Shown: positions 9,494 through 17,879 of the stretch, piece by piece | Numbering within the stretch: the first letter of the stretch is position 1 | How the letters are laid out: the number at the start of each line of letters is the position of its first letter | From: Ruminococcus sp. JC304 | GTDB lineage: Bacteria; Bacillota; Clostridia; Lachnospirales; Lachnospiraceae | Assembly (NCBI GenBank): GCA_000285855.2 | Contig: HE978651.1 | Coordinates: 2,469,752 to 2,533,751, forward strand | Direction of reading: 5' to 3' | Length of the DNA stretch: 64,000 nt | Made by a program: the position numbers and the translations under genes | Notes under the pieces: model-generated | Seen by the model: only the letters and a program-made list of their open reading frames with translations | Database searches by the model: none | Told to the model about the DNA's origin: nothing

Positions 9494-9745
9494 TGCGTTT
9501 CACCTGCTTTCTTTTCATAAAATCATTTAATTTAGATAAATCACAGTTCTAATTTTCTCTATGAATTTGCACTGCTCTCAAACCTCAAATATTGAAATAA
9601 ATGATCTGCGAATCACTTATGCAATTTCGCAAGTTGTATTTACTCCTCTATACTAACACAAAATGCAGAAATCTGCATCCACAATATGTCTGCACTCACA
9701 TTCAAGAATTGGATGTTCGCTACTTTGCTCACACTTTTTAAAATT
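9494..9745. other. Non-coding AT-rich spacer
   Basis: About 250 bp with no gene. Near 9663-9678 a small hairpin ATGCAG-ATTT-CTGCAT precedes TTTGTG on the minus strand and may be a weak terminator for the amidohydrolase. The rest presumably holds the promoter of the NADAR remnant and SulP operon, but no consensus promoter is clear. Confidence 0.4.
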
Positions 9746-10903
9746 TCAGATTCCCTTCACAATCTCATACAACGCCTCCACACTGCTGGGCAGTACTGCT
9801 TCGTCGATCTGGAACTGGTTGTGGTGGAGGGGGTGGCTTTTTCCGGGGATTCCGGCCAGGAATACGGCGAAGAGGCCTTTTGTTTCGCGAAAATAACGGT
9901 AAGCATTATCTCCGGAGAGGAATAATTCATCTTCGCCTTCCAGAATAAAACGGTCTCCGAAAATCTTATTTCCCACCTGACACGCAATATCCACCAGCCC
10001 ATCATCATTGGCAAAAGGATAGACCGGTTCTTTGGGGAAATCCATGGTAATCTGTGTGCCGGTCTGCTGCCCGATCTCCACCAGCTTCTCTTCCAGCTCA
10101 TTTTTCAGGGCATGATAAGTTTCCTCATAAGCTGCGCGGATATTTCCGTTCATTACTACATGATCTGCAATAATGTTGGTATATTTACCTCCCTGCACAG
10201 TTCCGATTCCCAGAATATATTTTCCAACATCCGGATGTTCTCTGCCAAAGTTCTCATTCAGATCATGAATGGCATTGATGACCTGAGCAGCCCCATAGAT
10301 ACTGTCTATGCCTTTCTGTGCTTCACACCAGTGGCTGGATTTCCCCCGGACATGAAGTTCCATACTGTTGATCATAGAAGAAGCCTGTCCCCGATGGACT
10401 GCCATTCCAAAAGGCAGATCAGAGGCATAATGAAACATGACAAAGGCATCCGGCCTGGGCTCCTCCATAGCTCCTGCCTGCAGCATCCGTCTGGCTCCTT
10501 CCCCGATTTCCTCTGCCGGCTCAAAGAGAAAACGTACCCTCACCGGGAAATCCTCCTGCTCTTTGGCCACAATCTTTGCCAAGATCAGGGCAGATGCAAT
10601 AATGCAGTCGTGTCCGCAGGCATGCATACAGCCATTGTCTGCTGCATAGGGCAAACCTGTTTTCTCTGTTATGGGAAGAGCATCCATCTCTGCCCGGACT
10701 ACTACCATCTTTTCCCGCTTCTGTAGACCTGGCAGCTCTGCTATCAGTCCTGTTGGAGGGACTTCTGTAATGGTATATCCCAGTTTTTCCAGATAACGCC
10801 TTATATATGCGGAGGTCTCATATTCCTGCAGGGCAAGCTCCGGATATTGGTGGAAATGCCGCCTCAGCTGTATCAGTTCCTGTGTAAAATTTTCTATCTG
10901 CAT
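9746..10903 (-). CDS. M20-family metallo-amidohydrolase (N-acyl-amino acid / IAA-amino acid hydrolase type)
   Basis: A 385-residue M20D-type peptidase family member that hydrolyses amide bonds of N-acylated or otherwise conjugated amino acids. The metal-binding segment HACGHD lies near residue 93-98 with EPAEEIGEGA near 130, and the second half carries the insert dimerisation domain (about 175-290) with SSHWCEAQKGID near 190. A C-terminal histidine block (KSHPLHHNQF, near 355-364) completes the metal site. The ATG follows CAGGAGAA. It appears monocistronic, between a weak hairpin downstream and the DegV terminator upstream. The acyl group and amino acid are unknown. Confidence 0.9.
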   Translation of the reverse strand: MQIENFTQELIQLRRHFHQYPELALQEYETSAYIRRYLEKLGYTITEVPPTGLIAELPGLQKREKMVVVRAEMDALPITEKTGLPYAADNGCMHACGHDCIIASALILAKIVAKEQEDFPVRVRFLFEPAEEIGEGARRMLQAGAMEEPRPDAFVMFHYASDLPFGMAVHRGQASSMINSMELHVRGKSSHWCEAQKGIDSIYGAAQVINAIHDLNENFGREHPDVGKYILGIGTVQGGKYTNIIADHVVMNGNIRAAYEETYHALKNELEEKLVEIGQQTGTQITMDFPKEPVYPFANDDGLVDIACQVGNKIFGDRFILEGEDELFLSGDNAYRYFRETKGLFAVFLAGIPGKSHPLHHNQFQIDEAVLPSSVEALYEIVKGI

Positions 10904-10983
10904 AATTTCTCCTGTCTGTTATCAATATTTTATAGAATACTGCTATAACTGTTTTTTACCTGTATATACATGATGTTATAGAG

Positions 10984-11025
10984 AAAGGCTGCCGGAATAT
11001 CCATTCTGATATTTCGACAGCCTTT
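10984..11025. terminator. Bidirectional intrinsic terminator after degV
   Basis: Two 18-base arms (10984-11001 and 11008-11025) pair around a 6-nt loop, with AAAGGCTG at the base; both strands carry short T runs. On the minus strand it ends the degV transcript. A second short inverted repeat CTATAAC/GTTATAG lies just to its left (10940-10980). Confidence 0.8.
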
Positions 11026-11041
11026 TACGTGCTGTATAACC

Positions 11042-11911
11042 TTATCGCACATCTCCCACAAAAAACAACGCCATAGTTCCCGGGCCTGAATGTGCACCGA
11101 TGGTAGCACCTACCTGGTTAATAATGATGTTCTTTATATTATATTTTTCCTTCACCTTTTCCGCAACATACTGTGCATCCTGTTCGCAGTCGCCATGACT
11201 GATAAAAATAGTATCGCAGCCCGCTCCAAAGCTTCCGATTTTTTCATCCATCAGCTTTACCAGCTCCTGAAGTGCTTTCTTTCTACCGCGGACTTTACCG
11301 ATTGCGGTCAGTTTGCCCTCATTATCTACATGAAGCACAGGTTTGATATTTAACATGCTTCCTACAATTGCAGTTGTTCTGGAAACACGTCCCCCTCTGT
11401 ATAAATGGTTCAGATCATCCACAGTAAACAAATGTACCATTTTCAGCTTGTTTTTCTCTACCCAGTCTGCAACATCCTCCATTGTCTGGCCCAATTCTTT
11501 TTTCTGTTGTGCCAGCCATACCAGAAGTCCCTGTCCCAGAGAAGCAGAAAGAGAATCTACCACTATAATCTTCCGATCCGGATATTCCTCCTGCAGTTCA
11601 TCTGCTGCAATCCTTGTACTATTGTAGGTTCCGCTTAAACCTGAAGAGAAAGCAATATGCAGTATATCCTTGCCTTCCTTCAGATATGGCTCCATAAACA
11701 TTTTGGCTGTCTCTGGATTTACCTGTGCAGTAGTGGGCATGGCACCCTTTCTCATAGCTTCATAAAACTCATGCACCGGTAGAAAATTCTCATGAGTATA
11801 ATTCTGTCCATTCATGGAATAACTCAGATAGGTGCAGCCTACCTGGTGCTCTTCCAGATACTGATCCGGGAGATCCGCATTATTGTCTGTGGTAATCACA
11901 TAATCTCTCAT
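11042..11911 (-). CDS. degV: DegV family fatty-acid-binding protein
   Basis: DegV/FakB proteins bind a fatty acid for phosphorylation by the FakA kinase in Firmicutes. The product (289 residues from the chosen start) begins MRDYVITTDNNADLP, the usual DegV N-terminal motif. FSSGLSGTYNST near residue 90 and the C-terminal GATIGAHSGPGTMALFF are family signatures that line the lipid pocket. An upstream in-frame ATG at 11942-11944 would add 11 basic residues; I prefer the internal start because AGAGG and GGAG lie at usable distances and the protein family begins there. No fakA is nearby. Confidence 0.93.
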   Translation of the reverse strand: MRDYVITTDNNADLPDQYLEEHQVGCTYLSYSMNGQNYTHENFLPVHEFYEAMRKGAMPTTAQVNPETAKMFMEPYLKEGKDILHIAFSSGLSGTYNSTRIAADELQEEYPDRKIIVVDSLSASLGQGLLVWLAQQKKELGQTMEDVADWVEKNKLKMVHLFTVDDLNHLYRGGRVSRTTAIVGSMLNIKPVLHVDNEGKLTAIGKVRGRKKALQELVKLMDEKIGSFGAGCDTIFISHGDCEQDAQYVAEKVKEKYNIKNIIINQVGATIGAHSGPGTMALFFVGDVR

Positions 11912-11998
11912 ATTCTCCATCCTCTTTTTTCTTTTTATTATCAATGGGATATTCCTTTAAATTGTACCATGTACAGCTGTGTTTCTCAATACAAACTG

Positions 11999-13195
11999 TT
12001 ATTCTGTTCTATTTTTCATTACTTCCTTTATGGCAGCCTGAAGCTGATTATCTTCATCATGTGTGATCTCATCCCGGGTCTTATTCAGCAGGTTATTATC
12101 CAGAGAAACCTCTATATCCGGTTTGATCCCGATTTTATTAATATTACTTCCCTTAGGTGTATAATAATTGGCAATGGTAAGCTTCACTGCACTTCCATCG
12201 TTCAGCTGACGGATAGACTGTACTACCCCTTTTCCATATGTAGTAGTACCCACAATAGTTCCGATTCCGTAATCCTGTACAGCTCCCGCAAAAATCTCCG
12301 ATGCACTGGCGCTGCTTTCATTAACCAGAACAGCCAGAGGAAGCTGCAGTTCATTTTCTCCATCGCATTTTTCTTCTGTACGGTTTCCTTCTTTATCTTC
12401 TGTATATACAATCAATCCCTCAGGCAAAATATCCCGCAGGATTTCGCAGACAGACTCCAACAGACCGCCAGGATTATCCCTAAGGTCTACGATCAGCTTT
12501 TCCATCCCCTGGGAATCCAGATCTGCAAAAGCCTTTCTGTACTGTTCGGCAGTTACACCTGCAAATTCTGTAATACGGATATATCCAATCTGATCCTCCA
12601 GCATTTCATGGAACACGTAAGGAAGCTCCACATCTGTAATGGAAACTGTAAGCTCCATAGCTTCCTTTACCCCTTCCCGATGAACAGTAAGAACAATACT
12701 GTCTTTGTCAGAATTTTTAACCAGTCCAGCCACATCTGAGACTTCCATATCTGTAATGTCCTCACCGTCAACAGCACTGATAATATCCCCTTCCTTCAGT
12801 CCTGCTTCTTCCCCGGGGCCACCTTCATAGCATTTTTCCACACGTACGCCGCCCTCTTTATTCTTGGACATCAGGATACCGATTCCCACATAGGAACCCT
12901 GATTGGAGGTATTCTCCGCCTCATATTCCTCTGCAGTATAATACCTGGAGTAGGGATCATCCAGGCCATAGAGCAAACCTGTATACAATCCTTCCTTCAG
13001 TTTCTCCTCATCCTTATCTCCCAGATAATATTGATCGATCATGCTTTCCAGATATGTGAGTTTCTCCGTACATTTCCGATCTCCAAGTACTGTATCTCCC
13101 CTGAAATAATTCACTCCTGTATAAACCCCGGTGCTTACACAGGCAGTAATCAGGACTCCTGCCAGTGCTCCTTTCCAGAATTCTCTGTTCTTCAT
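11999..13195 (-). CDS. S41-family C-terminal processing peptidase
   Basis: A membrane-anchored CtpA/CtpB-like serine protease (398 residues from the chosen start). A single N-terminal membrane segment (about 8-28) is followed by a PDZ domain (about 95-175) and the S41 catalytic domain. The nucleophile serine lies in VNESSASASEIFAGA (near 305) with the catalytic lysine in TTYGKGVVQS (near 332). I chose the ATG at 13193-13195, which has AGGAGA seven bases upstream; the frame is open 16 codons further. It is followed closely by degV (54 bp). Location after ftsEX is a common Clostridia arrangement and fits a role in envelope protein processing. Confidence 0.93.
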   Translation of the reverse strand: MKNREFWKGALAGVLITACVSTGVYTGVNYFRGDTVLGDRKCTEKLTYLESMIDQYYLGDKDEEKLKEGLYTGLLYGLDDPYSRYYTAEEYEAENTSNQGSYVGIGILMSKNKEGGVRVEKCYEGGPGEEAGLKEGDIISAVDGEDITDMEVSDVAGLVKNSDKDSIVLTVHREGVKEAMELTVSITDVELPYVFHEMLEDQIGYIRITEFAGVTAEQYRKAFADLDSQGMEKLIVDLRDNPGGLLESVCEILRDILPEGLIVYTEDKEGNRTEEKCDGENELQLPLAVLVNESSASASEIFAGAVQDYGIGTIVGTTTYGKGVVQSIRQLNDGSAVKLTIANYYTPKGSNINKIGIKPDIEVSLDNNLLNKTRDEITHDEDNQLQAAIKEVMKNRTE

Positions 13196-13301
13196 GTTCT
13201 GTCTCCTGTTTTTTATTTTTCCGCCTTCTGCCAAAGTCCCCACCCACTGCTTATTGCTTATTGCTTTTCATAACCCCGCAGGGGACTTGCTTGATTCGGT
13301 T

Positions 13302-13333
13302 AAAAAAGGCTGCCGTTTTCCGTCCGGCAGCCT
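13302..13333 (-). terminator. Intrinsic terminator after ftsX
   Basis: AGGCTGCCG (minus strand) pairs with CGGCAGCCT around a 9-nt loop, followed by TTTTTTAA. It separates ftsEX from the S41 protease gene. Confidence 0.85.
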
Positions 13334-13364
13334 GACCTTTTCTCACTGTTCTCAGTAACAATTG

Positions 13365-14270
13365 TCATACTCGTAAGTGTTTTCTTGTTGTAAAGAAGCT
13401 TCCTATTAATCCAATGCCAATTCCCAGCCCCAGGCTGATCGGCAGCAGAGTCCGGTACATCTCCAGAACAGGAATAAAATCCACCACTCCGGTCAGTACA
13501 TTAAATTTATTCAGAACATAGGAGATTGCTGCATTATATCCAAAATACAGGCCAATCAGCGGAATTGCTGCCCCAATAATTCCAAGTACGATTCCTTCCA
13601 GCATAAAGGGAGCCCGGACAAAGGAATCTGTGGCACCTATGTATTTCATAATCCCGATTTCATCCTTACGGACTGCAATACCAACGGATATGGTATTGCT
13701 GATCAGGAAAACAGAAATAACAAGAAGAAGTGCAATGATCGCGATGGAAACATAGGATACCAGCTTATTTATGTTTCCCAGTGTTTTGGCAGCTTCTTCT
13801 GACTGATTTACCATTCTGACATGTTCCAGACTTTGGATATAGGAAACCAGTTCTGTCTGTTTGGTAATATCATTCATATAAACCCGGTAATTGGCTGAAT
13901 TTGCCAGAGGATTGTCATCCTTAAATCCGTCTGCTGCATCAGAACCCTGGAAATATTTGTCTTTATACTCTTTCCACGCATCCTCTGCTGACTGGAACTC
14001 AATCTTCTCCACTTCCGGACGGGCTTTGATCTGCTTTCCTACTGCTTTCATCTGCTTACTGTTGGTCCCTTCATCAAAAAATACTGTGACCGGAACCTCT
14101 GACTCTACTTTATGTGCAATATTATTTACATTATTTACAATGGAGAAAAAAATTCCAAACAGAAAAATGCAGGCAGCCATAGTGATAATAGATGCCAGGG
14201 AAAACATCCAGTTTCTTTTTATGTTTTTGATACCCTGCTTCAGGGTATACCATATTGTACTAGGCCTCAT
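13365..14270 (-). CDS. ftsX: Cell-division ABC transporter-like permease FtsX
   Basis: FtsX is the membrane part of FtsEX, which controls peptidoglycan hydrolases at division or elongation. The 301-residue product has the classic four-helix topology: one segment at about 22-48, a large extracellular domain (about 50-165), then three segments (about 175-200, 225-250, 270-295). The motif EIGIMKYIGATD near 210 is characteristic. Its start overlaps the end of ftsE by 11 bp, so the two are translationally coupled. Confidence 0.95.
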   Translation of the reverse strand: MRPSTIWYTLKQGIKNIKRNWMFSLASIITMAACIFLFGIFFSIVNNVNNIAHKVESEVPVTVFFDEGTNSKQMKAVGKQIKARPEVEKIEFQSAEDAWKEYKDKYFQGSDAADGFKDDNPLANSANYRVYMNDITKQTELVSYIQSLEHVRMVNQSEEAAKTLGNINKLVSYVSIAIIALLLVISVFLISNTISVGIAVRKDEIGIMKYIGATDSFVRAPFMLEGIVLGIIGAAIPLIGLYFGYNAAISYVLNKFNVLTGVVDFIPVLEMYRTLLPISLGLGIGIGLIGSFFTTRKHLRV

Positions 14271-14943
14271 GATATTCTCCCTCTTTCTCGTCGCTTATTA
14301 TGGAACCCTCATGCATGGTTACTACCCTCTTACGCATGGCATTTACAATTTCCTTATTGTGTGTTACTACCAGAACTGTAGTTCCTCTGTCATTGATCTG
14401 CTCCAAAAGCTTCATGATTTCTTCAGAAGTTTTTGGATCCAGGTTTCCGGTAGGTTCATCTGCCAGAAGAATATCCGGGCGGTTTACCAGTGCTCTTGCC
14501 AGGGCTACCCTCTGCTGTTCTCCACCGGAAAGCTCATCAGGAAAGGATTTGTATTTGCCGGCCAGACCAACTTCCTGAAGAACCTCAGGTACACGTTTAC
14601 GGATCACACGGGTGGGACGGTTGATCACACGCTGTGCAAAGGCTACATTTTCATATACATTTCTGTCCTTCAGTAATCGGAAATCCTGAAAAACTACACC
14701 AAGCTTCCTGCGATATTTTGCAACTCTCCTGTGCTTCATTCCCTCCAGGCGTTCACCACTTACAATTGTCTGTCCGGATGTGGAATCCAGTTCCTTCATG
14801 AGAAGCTTGATCATCGTTGTTTTACCTGAACCACTGCTTCCTACTACGAATACAAATTCACCTTTGTCTACGTGCAGGTTTACATGGTTCACGGCAGGAA
14901 GTCCGGGCCCATAGGATTTACTTACATCTATCAGATCTATCAT
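14260..14943 (-). CDS. ftsE: Cell-division ATP-binding protein FtsE
   Basis: Cytoplasmic ATPase partner of FtsX. The 227-residue protein shows Walker A GSSGSGKTTM (about 36-45), Q-loop VFQDFRLL (near 84), signature LSGGEQQRVALARAL (near 138), Walker B LLADEPTGNLDP (near 160) and the H-loop VVTHNKEIV (near 193). GGAGG lies nine bases before the ATG. First gene of the ftsEX operon. Confidence 0.96.
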   Translation of the reverse strand: MIDLIDVSKSYGPGLPAVNHVNLHVDKGEFVFVVGSSGSGKTTMIKLLMKELDSTSGQTIVSGERLEGMKHRRVAKYRRKLGVVFQDFRLLKDRNVYENVAFAQRVINRPTRVIRKRVPEVLQEVGLAGKYKSFPDELSGGEQQRVALARALVNRPDILLADEPTGNLDPKTSEEIMKLLEQINDRGTTVLVVTHNKEIVNAMRKRVVTMHEGSIISDEKEGEYHEA

Positions 14944-15114
14944 TTATTCATTCCTCCAGTGGGGTCATTAATCTTTTCGTAACATTATTGTAATATATGT
15001 TTTGTCATTTGGCAAGAGGATTCTTGGTGTTTCATAGATTGTTCATATTTTTTGTCACAGTCTACTCCAACAAAGCTCCGGATATGTGACCGGATATTGA
15101 CTTTTACATAAATA

Positions 15115-15143
15115 CTGCCTGCAGATAAATACACTGCAGGCAG
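15115..15143 (-). terminator. Hairpin after the PucR-type regulator gene
   Basis: CTGCCTGCAG (15115-15124) pairs with CTGCAGGCAG (15134-15143) around a 9-nt loop; each arm itself contains the palindrome CTGCAG. On the minus strand it is followed by TATTTATGT, so the U tract is broken and the terminator is only moderately convincing. Confidence 0.5.
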
Positions 15144-15173
15144 GTAAAGACCAATCATTTTTATTCTGCGTTA

Positions 15174-16262
15174 TCAGTATTCCAGAGTCTCCATATATTT
15201 CATATATCGCACTACCATCAGGGCAATCTTAAAGGTGATGGCATCCTCGAATACTCTAAGGTCAAGTCCTGTGCTCTTCTGAAGCTTATCCAAACGGTAA
15301 ACCAGAGTATTTCGATGAATATAAAGCTGTCTGGAGGTCTCAGAAACATTCAGACTGTTTTCAAAGAATTTATCAATGGTTACAAGAGTTTCTTCGTCAA
15401 AATCGTCCGGAGACTTTCCGCCAAAGATCTCTTTGATAAACATTTTACACAGCGGTATAGGAAGCTGATAGATCAGTCGTCCGATTCCCAGGGAACTGTA
15501 GGCGATCACTTCCTTATCTCCAAAGAAGATCTTTCCTACATCCAGAGCCATTCTGGCTTCTTTGTATGAACGTGATACTTCCTTCAGTTCATTGACAATG
15601 GTACCGTATGCCATATGAGTCCTGCCGTCATTTCCCATTCCCAGTGTATCCAGAATAGTATGAGCCAGAGCATCCATCTCTGGATAATTTTCGCCCTCAT
15701 CCAGTTCCTTGACTACAATGATACTCTTCTCATCCACTGCTGTAATGAAATCCTTGCTCTTACCGCCAAAGAGACTCTTTACACTCTCCATGGAGCTGTG
15801 ATCCTTCTCCTGAGGCATTTCCAGGATCATAACCACACGGCGCACATCTGCCTCTATGTGTAATTTCTTCGCACGGTTATAAATATCCACCAGAAGAAGA
15901 TTATCAAGAAGAAGGTTCTTGATAAAGCTATCTTTATCAAAACGTTCTTTATATGCTATGATCAGATTCTGAATCTGGAATGCAGCAAGCTTACCTACCA
16001 TATAGGTATCCTCATCATCGCCGTGTGCTACCAGAATATATTCCAGTTGATAGTCATCGCACACCTTAAAATACTGAAATCCCTTTACCAGCTGGCTGTC
16101 AGCCTGGGATTCTACAAAAGCCTGTACATCTGCTGCTGCGATGGAAAAATCCGCAAAAGTGCTGGCCAGTACTTTGCCCTCTGTGTCAATAACACAAAAT
16201 TCCGTTCTTGATATTTCTTTTAATCCTTCCAGAGTATTTTGAAGCACCTGATTCGATATCAT
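15174..16262 (-). CDS. PucR/CdaR-type transcriptional regulator
   Basis: A 362-residue cytoplasmic regulator. The N-terminal part (about 1-120) resembles the putative sugar-diacid-binding or GAF-like domain of CdaR proteins (CVIDTEGKVLAST near 23-35). The C-terminus carries the PucR helix-turn-helix (about 305-355) with LNVSETSRQLYIHRNTLVYRL, the diagnostic motif. Ligand and targets are unknown. It lies alone between ftsE and the YitT gene; about 200 AT-rich bases upstream (16263-16460) separate it from YitT, with no clear terminator. Confidence 0.88.
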   Translation of the reverse strand: MISNQVLQNTLEGLKEISRTEFCVIDTEGKVLASTFADFSIAAADVQAFVESQADSQLVKGFQYFKVCDDYQLEYILVAHGDDEDTYMVGKLAAFQIQNLIIAYKERFDKDSFIKNLLLDNLLLVDIYNRAKKLHIEADVRRVVMILEMPQEKDHSSMESVKSLFGGKSKDFITAVDEKSIIVVKELDEGENYPEMDALAHTILDTLGMGNDGRTHMAYGTIVNELKEVSRSYKEARMALDVGKIFFGDKEVIAYSSLGIGRLIYQLPIPLCKMFIKEIFGGKSPDDFDEETLVTIDKFFENSLNVSETSRQLYIHRNTLVYRLDKLQKSTGLDLRVFEDAITFKIALMVVRYMKYMETLEY

Positions 16263-16460
16263 CCCAATTCAATCCCTTCTCATCTACAGTTTATTTTTCT
16301 ATTTTGCCGTTCTGTTTTACTATAAATATTTCTCGCTAGGTTATATTTTAATACAAAATCACCAAAATAGAAAGAGGGAAAATAAAAAACTTACAATTTT
16401 TTGCATGTTTTTTTTATATTTTGCTCAGTTTTATCTTCTGATATAAGATTTTCTATAGCT

Positions 16461-17348
16461 TTACCGGTTTTTTTCTATAAATCCCTCTCCATGGACTTCT
16501 CTGGCATCCGTTACGATCACAAATGCCTGAGGGTCAATTTCGTCTACTTTTTCCTTGAGCATGACAATTTCCTTTTTATTTACCACTACAAAAAGCATCA
16601 GCTTATCCTGTCCGGAATACATCCCCTTCACATTAATCCCTGTAGCTCCCCGGTCCAGATCTTCCATGATCATTCCGGCAATTTCCTCCGGCTTTTCTGT
16701 AATAATATAGACAGCTTTGGAGAATTTCAGGCCCTCTATCAGTCCATCCGATACCTTTGTCACAAGATACACTGCTATAATGGCATAAAGAGCCTTGTGG
16801 ATTCCGAATACATACATACCTATAACAACTACAGCCCCGTCAATAATCTGCATGATCTGAGAAATGGAATAATGCTGAAGAAATTTCTGGATAATGGCAG
16901 CCATCATATCTGTTCCGCCTGTAGTTCCACCTCCTAGGAATACCAGACCAATTCCCATTCCCTGGATCACTCCTCCGTAGAGTGCAGCCAAAAGCAGGTC
17001 ATCCCCGGCAAGATGAAACACCGGCTGTATTGCCAGCCATGCTGACAGTGATACTTCTCCCAGAATTGCCTTTTTAATAAAGGAAAATCCTTTGACCCTC
17101 CATGCAATAAAAAACAGGGGGATATTCAGAACACAGTTGGTTACCCAGAGGGGAATACCACCGTTCACCAGCCCCTTTGTCCAGGCTTTGATAATAATTG
17201 CAACGCCGGAAAATCCACCTGTTACCATTCCAGATGCATCAAACACAGAATTAATGGCCAATGACATCAGTCCTGTACCTACAATGATCATCAGATATTC
17301 CATCCAGAGGGGTTTTCTGCCCTGCATACTTGATTTTTTTGAACTCAT
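16461..17348 (-). CDS. YitT family membrane protein (DUF161/DUF2179)
   Basis: A 295-residue member of the YitT family: five to six hydrophobic segments (about 15-185) with the repeated FDASGMVTGGFSGVAII and GGGTTGGTDMMAAII motifs, followed by a soluble C-terminal DUF2179 domain (about 215-290). These proteins are common in Firmicutes; their transport or regulatory function is not settled. It is preceded by AGGAG-like sequence and by a hairpin that separates it from the PqqD-like gene. Confidence 0.92.
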   Translation of the reverse strand: MSSKKSSMQGRKPLWMEYLMIIVGTGLMSLAINSVFDASGMVTGGFSGVAIIIKAWTKGLVNGGIPLWVTNCVLNIPLFFIAWRVKGFSFIKKAILGEVSLSAWLAIQPVFHLAGDDLLLAALYGGVIQGMGIGLVFLGGGTTGGTDMMAAIIQKFLQHYSISQIMQIIDGAVVVIGMYVFGIHKALYAIIAVYLVTKVSDGLIEGLKFSKAVYIITEKPEEIAGMIMEDLDRGATGINVKGMYSGQDKLMLFVVVNKKEIVMLKEKVDEIDPQAFVIVTDAREVHGEGFIEKNR

Positions 17349-17406
17349 ACTGCTCCTCTCTGTTTCCGCTTTAACACTGCGCTGTATTATTTTCTCTGTA
17401 AATCAC

Positions 17407-17447
17407 AAGAACGGCAGCAGATCCGGTTAAGGACTGCTCCCGTTCTT
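17407..17447 (-). terminator. Hairpin between the PqqD-like gene and YitT gene
   Basis: AAGAACGGCAGCAG (17407-17420) pairs with CTGCTCCCGTTCTT (17434-17447), a 14-bp stem with one mismatch and a 13-nt loop. On the minus strand it is followed by GTGATTT, a weak U tract. It probably ends the OPT transporter operon. Confidence 0.55.
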
Positions 17448-17486
17448 ATTATGGCTCATGATTCATAAACCAAACAATATATATCA

Positions 17487-17855
17487 TTATTTTTTCTCAG
17501 GCTTATTGATAAAATTTACAAAATGATAACTCTCCATTATCTGGAAGTATTTTACAATTCTTGGATATAAAGGCTCTGCCTTTTCTCCGAATTCTTTTTT
17601 TACCAGTGCTGCAATCTCTGCCACTGTTTTCTTGCCATCTATGAGAGGCCAGATAAATGTACCATTCTCATCCAGATGTATCTTCGTATATCTGGGTTTT
17701 CCAAACAGTTTCTGGGCAATCGTATTAAATACACCCTTATTCTCTATTTCCAGCACCATTCTCCCCCTGATATCCGTATGCCAGCGAAGCTGTGCACTGC
17801 GCTCAGGAATGAGATCCAGATAATTGATCTGTATTTCTTTTTTCTTTTTACTCAT
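17487..17855 (-). CDS. PqqD-family small protein (RRE-like)
   Basis: A 122-residue protein whose central part matches the PqqD fold: strands around GRMVLEIENKG and the signature-like stretch LDENGTFIWPLIDGKKTVAEI near residues 62-84, followed by a helical C-terminus. PqqD proteins act as peptide chaperones (RiPP recognition elements) that deliver precursor peptides to radical SAM or other modifying enzymes. No such enzyme or precursor peptide is visible nearby. It follows the OPT peptide transporter by only 24 bp, so the two are almost certainly one operon. An N-terminal lysine-rich tail (MSKKKKE) is unusual. Confidence 0.75.
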   Translation of the reverse strand: MSKKKKEIQINYLDLIPERSAQLRWHTDIRGRMVLEIENKGVFNTIAQKLFGKPRYTKIHLDENGTFIWPLIDGKKTVAEIAALVKKEFGEKAEPLYPRIVKYFQIMESYHFVNFINKPEKK

Positions 17856-17879
17856 TTAGATATTATCATCCCCGCCTGA